From Erythrobasidium yunnanense (lineage: Eukaryota; Basidiomycota; Cystobasidiomycetes; Erythrobasidiales; Erythrobasidiaceae), in NCBI GenBank assembly GCA_001600175.1, contig BCJC01000001.1, positions 824,065 to 888,064 of the forward strand: a stretch of DNA of 64,000 nt. Direction: 5' to 3'. The notes under the pieces were generated by a model. That model was not told the origin of the DNA. It was given only the letters and a program-made list of their open reading frames with translations, and did not search any database. A program made the translations under genes and the position numbers. Shown piece by piece: positions 57,792 through 64,000 of this stretch (its first letter is position 1; every line of letters begins with the position of its first letter).

Positions 57792-60489
57792 TCAATCTTC
57801 TTCCTCCTGTTCCAGCTGATCTAGAGCGGGTCCGAGGACTCTGTTCGCCGCCATAAGCTGCATCATCGCTGCTCCCTTGACGAGCTCGCCTCTCGCGTCT
57901 CCGTCTTTAGAGCCCGAACAAGCATCCATCCCAAACTTCGCATAGCAATAGTAAGTGAGGAACCATCCTAATAGATCCCTAGAACTGGTTCCGTTCTCAA
58001 GAAAATCTCCCAGAGTCTTGACCTCGGCCGCTTCAAGCACTTCCAGAGCTATAGGAAGAATCTTGAATGAAGAAATAGGAGTCTCTGCGGAGAACTTCCT
58101 CTTTGGCGACGAGGACGCTCTGTTTGACTTGAACCGCTTAGCTGGACTGGCGGATAGGCGAGGTGCTTGTGATAGATGTGGAAGTGAAAGAGGACCAGGC
58201 GACATGATGTCGTTCGACTCGTGTCGAGGGAATGGCAGCATCTGATAAGGCTGTTCCTCGGGCGGCTCGGGCGTGTCGGTCGTCTCGCTCTCCTCATGAG
58301 TTCGCTTGCGTAGGCCAATAGTAGAAGAAGATGCTGATCGTGTAACAGTAGCGGTAGAAGCCGACTTTGATCGCTGATCGCGTACGCCCTGCTTCGTGCG
58401 ATCCCTCAGCACAGAGGGTGGAGGCTTCATCTTCGTTTGCTTAGAAGAAGAAGATGGCGCAGAAGAGATAGTACCATAGACGGCTTTTGTAGATGTCTTG
58501 TTCTTGTTCTTGCTGGCAGAGTTTCGGTGTTCGTGACCGGGAATAGGACCAAGCGGCACAGTCTCTCTATAGACCTTTGCCCTAGGTTGTGAGGAGGAAG
58601 AGCGAGCTGACTGTGCATACGGAGTTCCCTCCTTCTTTACCTGACTTAGTCTAGGTCCGTTGAAGGAAGCCGAAACAGTGATAACATCGTCGCTTGCGTC
58701 CGACTCTGCGCCACTTCCGTTATCGTCTTCGTTGTTGCTCATGTCCATATCGGATCCACCTTCGCCGTTTTCCTCTCTGCTAGGTGCTCGAATGGTGGAA
58801 TGATGTTTAGAAGACTCTCGTCGAGCTGAAGCTGGTCTTGCCTTCTTTCGGTCTCTACCACTGGCGGACTTCCTTGCTGTTGCCCTCGATGTTGCCCTTC
58901 CGCGTGGATCCTCTTTCTCTTCGTCTTCATCGTCTTCGATCTCATCGCTCGACGGAGTAGATACTTTGTTGCCGCCTTGATAGTGCTGTCGGCATCGCAG
59001 ATATCACTCAGCATTCTTTCAAGTTTGTGATGCACAGCCATAGACTCACAGCTTTTCTGTCGAGCCAGTGTTCCTCATTACGTTGGACCTAGATGGCATG
59101 GATGAGCGGATAAGGCGGTACGGATGAGGAGACATGACCTGACCTCTTCTTTTGACAGGGAGGCTGCGTTGACTATGCACTCCACGCAGTGTTCAGGCTG
59201 GTAGACAGTGATTCGCCTGACACGGTAGACGCATAAACATATAACCGGGTCAAGGATAGTAAGAACGGCACGATGGTAGAAGGAACAGGACCACGCGTCA
59301 GCTACAGAGACTTGGTCGCATGCTGCAAAGAAACAGCTCACCAGAAGAGCTTTGGTCTGTATCCCTTTTTTCCTCGCATTCTATCGTGGACTTCCTCGTC
59401 AACTCTCTGAATAGCGACAACTGTGCACCCGCAGTGAATCCCTGGCGTTTTTTTGTTCGCACAATCCATCGAAGCTGAGGCGAGGGACAGATCGACGTCA
59501 TCGTCAAAATCCTCTTCGACCCATATGTCCATATGATGATTGTTCTCGCGAAGTCTGGGGCTGGCAAGCTCGAAGAAGTCTTTCATCGAATCGAAGATAT
59601 GCCCTAGGATGTCGATAGAATCAGCTAGAGCGAATAGAGTGAATGAAGCTGACTGACCCTCTGAGATTCTGGTTGCCCCTCCCTGACTTCCTGCAGAAGC
59701 CCTGATCCTGGAAGAAGTCCTCGTACCCACAATGTCTCCGACCGATGCATCCGCTGCAAGCGACTTCTTTTTGCTGCGGGTTTCTCTTTTAGCAGGAGGC
59801 TCATCGTCTTTGACTTCTTCTTTATCGTTGATAGAAATAGAGGTATTGCTAGTGTTGTTTGATCTAGGTACAAACGATTCGTCGGTATCGTCAAAGTTTG
59901 GTACGGGAATGTTGCTGTCGTCGTTGACTTCTTTTGCATCGTCATCATCGTCTTGACGATTGAAGAGGGCATGCAGATCAGGATAGGCTCTACCATTCTC
60001 CCTCTCCAGGCTACTGAAACGCTTCCTCTCGCCATCGAAAGATGTATCTTCGACAGCCGTAGGACTTGACGAGGGGAATCTGGAATAGTCACCTAGCTCA
60101 TAGTCACCAACGACAATATCGACATTCGGTGGAGCGTTATCCACTTCCAGTTCAGGATCGATATGATCAGGCGGTCCGTGCGCAGGCTGAGCGGGAGGTG
60201 CCGCAGCGACGACAGCAACGGTAGGGATAGCAGGACTAGGGTTCCGTGATGGAAAGTGCCTGATAGCCTCATCTGGACCTGCAGCGAGCTTGCTGCCATC
60301 ATATCCGGAGTCTTGTGGTGGTTTTGCGATGGTGTTGAGTTCTACAGATGAAGCTGAAGAGGCTGAGGAGGAGGAGGAAGAGGAGTCGGAAGCGGTGGAG
60401 GAGGACTCGGCAGCTGCAACCATAGCAATCTGCTGCTCTAGATCCATCTTTGCCAGCTCAGGGTCGATGATCATTCTTGAGAGGTCCAT
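57792..60489 (-). CDS. Disordered nuclear protein with a central cysteine module, unknown function
   Basis: Minus-strand exons 60489-59658, 59603-59342, 59216-59144, 59088-59050 and 58985-57792 give 799 residues. The start MDLSRMIIDPELAKMD is followed by Ser/Pro/Asp-rich sequence with KRETRSKKKS, a likely nuclear signal. The centre reads HIFDSMKDFFELASP, MDCANKKTPGIHCGCTVVA, RGKKGYRPKLFWRITVYQ, PEHCVECIVNAASLSKEE and EEHWLDRKAHYQGG; the Cys pairs suggest a small metal-binding module. The C-terminal part is Ser/Arg/Lys-rich and ends with a folded-looking helical block (SFKILPIALEVLEAAEVK, GWFLTYYCYAKFGM). No family is recognised. The 59604-59657 intron is in frame without stops, so that segment may be coding. 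Joins in the centre are by phase only. Confidence 0.6.
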
Positions 60490-60814
60490 GCGATCAATAT
60501 TAGTCAATTCACTCAGCCCTACTGCGATGCATCAGTTTGAAGTGAGTAGGAGTGGTTGGAGCAGAGCAAAGGAGCATTCGTCGCCAATCTCAATTGATTT
60601 CTAATCTTGTGAAATCGATAGTCCAGCAAGGGGTGTCGGACAGGCCTGAGCGCCGATGAGGTGATCTCATGCGTTCAGTCATTGATTGATTTGATCAAAG
60701 CTGCTACAATAGATGTATATATCTGTAGTATCCATTGCTTTACTCGTTTGCAGTGCTGATGAACAATCATAAGGTCAAATCGGTGCCTGTGCCTGGCCCG
60801 TGATCTTCCTCAAC
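60490..60814. other. Intergenic region
   Basis: About 325 bp between the start of the disordered nuclear protein gene and the stop of the CON-6 gene, both on the minus strand. No coding frame is supported; it should hold the promoter of the former. Confidence 0.35.
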
Positions 60815-61077
60815 TCACTTGAAACCCTGAGCTCCCTGGTCTTCGAGCTTCTGCAGCTGCTCCTTGTCATTCTGCTTGGCCTCCTCACTGTGCCCGGAGT
60901 TGGCTAGAGATGCCTTGTACCCGCCGATCCTGAGGTATCACCTTCAGAGAACAAGTCTTTGGCCAGATCCTCGAGGACTTACACGTTGCCTGTGTCCTTG
61001 ACTTCTTGTGAGTCTGGGTTGGGGAGACCCTTGTCGGGGTCGTAATCGGCATCGACGTTTGAATTGTTGGCAGACAT
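60815..61077 (-). CDS. CON-6 family small protein
   Basis: Minus-strand exons 61077-60983 and 60929-60815 give 69 residues. The sequence MSANNSNVDADYDPDKGLPN leads to VIGGYKASLANSGHSEEAKQ and a short acidic helix. GGYKAxLxN followed by SEEAK is the Con-6 repeat, usually written with NPNTSEEAK; here the NPNT part reads NSGH. Con-6 was found as a protein accumulated in Neurospora conidia, and relatives occur in many fungi as small, hydrophilic, stress or spore proteins of unknown mechanism. There is one repeat rather than two. The intron falls just before the repeat. Confidence 0.8.
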
Positions 61078-61528
61078 GATGGAGGTATGTATGGGTGCGA
61101 AAGGAAGAAGAGCAACAATGTCTAGATCTGAGTATCGATAGCAAGCTTGAAGTAGCGGCGAAGGTATGCAATATCGCGTCATGGGGATCACCCATCGATA
61201 TGCTCGCAGATCGCTTCAAGGCACAGATAGGTGGACAGAAAGTACATATCGATTGTAAGCTGAACACTTTGAACGCATCGGATCTTGTGGACAGTCAATC
61301 AGAATTGTTCTGCCTCTACTTCTCCTTACAGACCAGCTGCAGGCGCGAACTTGATGGAAGTTCTAAACAGCCCAGCGTCTGGCCTCTATTGGCGCACTCA
61401 TACTTGCGTGACAGCCTTCGCACGGATCTGGAGATAAGCCTGTCTGAGCCTATTCCCTCTCCCTCCCGATCCTTTCATCGTACCATTATTGGAGCGAGTC
61501 GTAAGGGCCGAGTTCGCAGTGGTAGAAG
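61078..61528. other. Intergenic region
   Basis: About 450 bp between the CON-6 start and the stop of the first tandem paralog. I see no supported gene. It should contain the CON-6 promoter. Confidence 0.35.
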
Positions 61529-62248
61529 CTACGCTTGCGCGGGGTCCTTCTGAGCAGAAAACTCCGCGACTGACCCTCTGGAGCCACGGGTCCCGCGACT
61601 TGCCGTTGCCGACTCCCTCTTCTGCCTGGCCGCCTTCCGTTGGGCCGACTTTTCAATTCTCTCAGCCTCTGCCGTCCTCTCCTGTTCCTCTGACCATGCC
61701 TGGTAGCGAGCTGCTCTTTCTGTCGCTGGAACCGGTCGTACTTGCCATTTGTTTGTAGCAGTATCGACTACTATCATCAAGTATTCCAGGTTATTCTGAT
61801 ATAGGTGGATGAAGTCGCCAGGGTCTTGCTTGCGTCGCATGAGGGCGTTTGAATCGTTTGATCTGGTTGCTCCTGTAGGGTCCAGGTCGACCTTGTTAAC
61901 CATCGAATATTCCCACTTGTGCATCAGATCTTTGTTCGTAAATGATTTCTCCCCAAACCAGATCTCGGGCACACGCAGTACGCGCGTTTGATGGTGATAG
62001 CGCAGTCGCCCTTTTCGCGTCAGGGTCACTTCGATAGTGTTGCTTGGGTGCCATCGATCATCGTTTGAACGTGAGCGTGGACTGTTATGGATGATTTCGA
62101 TACAACAAGACCGCTCAGAATCATCGGACTTGTAGACTTCCTTTGTGTCGACGGTGGTCGACAATCCGCGTGACGAATGTGAGGAGTTCGAGGGGACGGT
62201 CGGCAATGACACAGGGCGCTGTGTGGTAGATGATCTAGAACGCTGCAT
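61529..62248 (-). CDS. Unknown-family protein, tandem paralog A
   Basis: Single exon, 239 residues, starting MQRSRSSTTQRPVSLP. I do not recognise the family. A folded core appears from about residue 40 to 175: DSERSCCIEIIHNSPR, NTIEVTLTRKGRLRYH, HKWEYSMVNKVDLDPTG, RKQDPGDFIHLY and TNKWQVRPVPATERAARYQA. It ends in a charged Ala/Glu/Arg helix and a Gly/Ser/Arg tail. The same blocks occur in the same order in the gene at 62959-63741, so the two arose by duplication. There is no signal peptide, membrane helix or catalytic signature. The beta-rich core with repeated W and V positions could be a binding domain. Confidence 0.7.
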   Translation of the reverse strand: MQRSRSSTTQRPVSLPTVPSNSSHSSRGLSTTVDTKEVYKSDDSERSCCIEIIHNSPRSRSNDDRWHPSNTIEVTLTRKGRLRYHHQTRVLRVPEIWFGEKSFTNKDLMHKWEYSMVNKVDLDPTGATRSNDSNALMRRKQDPGDFIHLYQNNLEYLMIVVDTATNKWQVRPVPATERAARYQAWSEEQERTAEAERIEKSAQRKAARQKRESATASRGTRGSRGSVAEFSAQKDPAQA

Positions 62249-62958
62249 AGTGGAGGACCTTTCTACCAGAGATAAGATATAAGCCTGTTGCGAACCGAGA
62301 TTGGAATGGGTCTGTGTATTGTGTGCGGCGCGGTGGTTCAGCGAGAGCAGAGAAGTGTGCGACCTAATGACCAGAGAGTCCGCACTTGTCGAAGGGAAGT
62401 GAACAATTCAGAGGACGCCAAGGGAGTTACGCGCCAACCTTTGAAAGTGGCAGCGGAGATCATCCTATGCCCGCTTGTGAGCCAGCTTACCAGGGAGGAT
62501 GAGGTGTAAGGTCGAAGTGTAAGCGCGCGAGCGACGCAAATTTCATTTTCGAGGTGACGGCTTGACTAGGCTTGCTGCCCCGGGGCTGCCTGCACCTACA
62601 GAGTCCAGCATACACTGCGACCTAGATGGATAGATGATCAGGTTGCCGTACGCGAGACTCAGCCCAGAGCCGGTCCAAAGTTGCAGACACACGCTCACGA
62701 AAAAGCTGCCAGCTCGGACGATAGCCAAGATCGGCCAGGGATCGTTTCGATTGATGATCTGTACATAGATCGAAATGAGCATCTGCAGTGAACCAAGTCT
62801 AGCTGATCTGCGCCTGTCAGCATAGACAATCGAGCCGGCGAACCAGTGGATGGATGGACGGATGGATGATGGAAAAAATTAACACAAAGGAGGTCCAAGG
62901 GCGACAACCAGTCGTGTCTTCTGTCATGCCTTCTACCTACTGTGGAGAATAGCTCGAC
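62249..62958. other. Intergenic region between tandem paralogs, with a GGAT-type simple repeat
   Basis: About 710 bp separate the two paralogs. A short imperfect TGGA/GGAT repeat lies at about 62847-62873. Open frames here are short and unsupported. The region should hold the promoter of paralog A and the 3' end of paralog B. Confidence 0.4.
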
Positions 62959-63741
62959 TCAGTCTGTACCTCGATCCACCCGGCGCATTGTCGAGGTATT
63001 ATTGGTTGCAACCGAGGTAATGCTTGTACGGGGTCCTTTCTTGGCAGATGTGCTTCCCGCAGATCCAGAGTCGGCCCGACGTATGTTCTCTGAAATGGAC
63101 GAGTCCGCTCTTTCAGCTTTGGCTTGTTTGTAGGCGATAGGAGCAGCAGCGTTCTGCTGCGCCGACTTCATGAATGCCAGGGCATCTTGGTCTTCCCTTT
63201 CCATTTGCTTGCGGTAGGCATCTGAGGCGGCCGCTTTTGCATCTTGGTTCGCTTTGCAGATAGCCCTCCGCTGATCTTCGCCCATTGGCTGGACCTGCCA
63301 TTTGCCTGATGTATTTGCGCTTGCTACTACTGTCAGGAGGTGCAGATGGTCTCGATCCTTCCAGATAAGATAGCCGGGATCTTCTCTCAATTGCTTGTCA
63401 CCCCTGCCCGTCCCCTCGGGGCTTACGTCCCTCCCGCTGAGCATAGAGTAATGCCAATGATTCTTCATTCTGTCTTGGTTATGCCAGTAGGAGTGGCTAT
63501 CACCATCTTTTCTTTGGAATATTCCCTTGTCGAGTCGCAATTCCCTACTGTGACTCAGATGACCCGCTCGCTTGAGAGTGACTACAATGTGGTTTTTGGG
63601 ATAGCGGAAGTAGCCACCGCGACGATCTATGATCTTGATTAGGCAAGACCGCTCCTTGCCATAGGCTGTATAGAGTACGGGCGCACACTTCGAATTGCTC
63701 TTGTGCATGGACAGAGGTGTTCTTGTCGCTGCGGTCGTCAT
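62959..63741 (-). CDS. Unknown-family protein, tandem paralog B
   Basis: Single exon, 260 residues from the ATG at 63741 (MTTAATRTPLSMHKSNSK). Its core matches paralog A block by block: GKERSCLIKIIDRRG, NHIVVTLKRAGHLSHSRE, KNHWHYSMLSGRDVSPEGTG, REDPGYLIWKDR and SGKWQVQPMGEDQRRAICKA, then a charged Ala/Lys/Glu helix and a Ser/Thr-rich tail. The frame stays open upstream to an ATG at 63924; that longer form would add a hydrophobic stretch, YALDLICLLAALAFPLYL, which could be a signal anchor. Paralog A has no such extension, so I prefer the shorter start. The function is unknown. Confidence 0.65.
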   Translation of the reverse strand: MTTAATRTPLSMHKSNSKCAPVLYTAYGKERSCLIKIIDRRGGYFRYPKNHIVVTLKRAGHLSHSRELRLDKGIFQRKDGDSHSYWHNQDRMKNHWHYSMLSGRDVSPEGTGRGDKQLREDPGYLIWKDRDHLHLLTVVASANTSGKWQVQPMGEDQRRAICKANQDAKAAASDAYRKQMEREDQDALAFMKSAQQNAAAPIAYKQAKAERADSSISENIRRADSGSAGSTSAKKGPRTSITSVATNNTSTMRRVDRGTD

Positions 63742-64000
63742 TGTAGCGTTCTGTTGTTTCGAGGGGAAGTCTGTCCTGGTTACTAGATATAGTGGGAAAG
63801 CAAGAGCAGCTAGCAAACAGATTAAATCGAGTGCATAACTTTGCTGATGTAATATGATAGGGAAGTGCGTCCACCAAAGGATCTGCACGGAGGTCACCCT
63901 TACCCTTTTTTGCCAATCGTTCATAGGGCCTAACTGAGTCAGCCGCGACTTGGAGGAGGTTGGCGGAGGTCGCCCGCGTACACGGCTGCGAGGTCATCCT

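Noticed and set aside
58735-59041. Separate small minus-strand gene starting MAVHHKLERML
   Set aside because: An intron at 58986-59049 joins WLDRKA to HYQGGNK in another frame that flows into the long Ser/Arg-rich exon, giving one continuous gene.

Overview
This window is nuclear DNA of a fungus, most likely a basidiomycete and possibly a Tremellomycetes-type yeast. The class is an inference. Nearly every gene is interrupted by GT-AG introns, mostly 50-70 nt long, often with a CTRAC-like branch site before the acceptor. Genes are closely packed on both strands, and the families are fungal (Zn2Cys6 regulator, KCH1 potassium transporter, CON-6, URB2, vanillyl-alcohol oxidase). I found no rRNA, tRNA, CRISPR array, transposon or virus-like element. 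I traced exon joins by hand for 30 protein genes. Most joins are supported by phase and by matches to the family as I recall it; none was tested by alignment or RNA data.

Layout. 0-12.6 kb: the 3' part of a JmjC/PHD histone demethylase (JHD1/KDM2 type), a vanillyl-alcohol oxidase, a BTB protein with an apparent frameshift, a GFA/CENP-V zinc enzyme, a VAP/Scs2 ER tether, a Cdc25/rhodanese-type phosphatase (Ibp1/Ych1 type) and a beta-lactamase-fold serine hydrolase. 12.7-28.4 kb: a Ulp1 SUMO protease, a small orphan gene, a thioredoxin-fold PLP1/TXNDC9 protein, a GDP-fucose-type nucleotide-sugar transporter, a serine-rich orphan, a KCH1-type potassium transporter and a 1352-residue charged nuclear protein with a Cys/His cluster.

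28.9-41.2 kb: ribosomal protein L26 diverging from URB2, and the SNARE BET1 diverging from SLH1, a Ski2-like helicase of ribosome quality control. 41.2-50.6 kb: a metabolic neighbourhood with a Zn2Cys6 regulator, an FGGY sugar kinase, a Dal5-type permease and an M20 amidohydrolase. 50.8-57.1 kb: a Yippee protein, deoxyhypusine hydroxylase LIA1 diverging from ribosome assembly factor MRT4, and a glutamine-rich bHLH regulator. 57.8-64 kb: a large disordered nuclear protein with a cysteine module, a CON-6 protein, and two tandem paralogs of a family I do not recognise.

Themes. Five genes between 28.9 and 54.3 kb act on ribosomes or translation (L26, URB2, SLH1, LIA1, MRT4), and four of them share short divergent intergenic regions. 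The most unusual items are: an SLH1 whose second helicase cassette has lost its ATPase motifs; a vanillyl-alcohol oxidase that keeps the FAD-linking His but lacks the His that promotes linkage; an L26 gene whose last exon holds only the stop codon; several very small exons; introns that are in frame and free of stops; and the undescribed tandem paralog pair near the right end.
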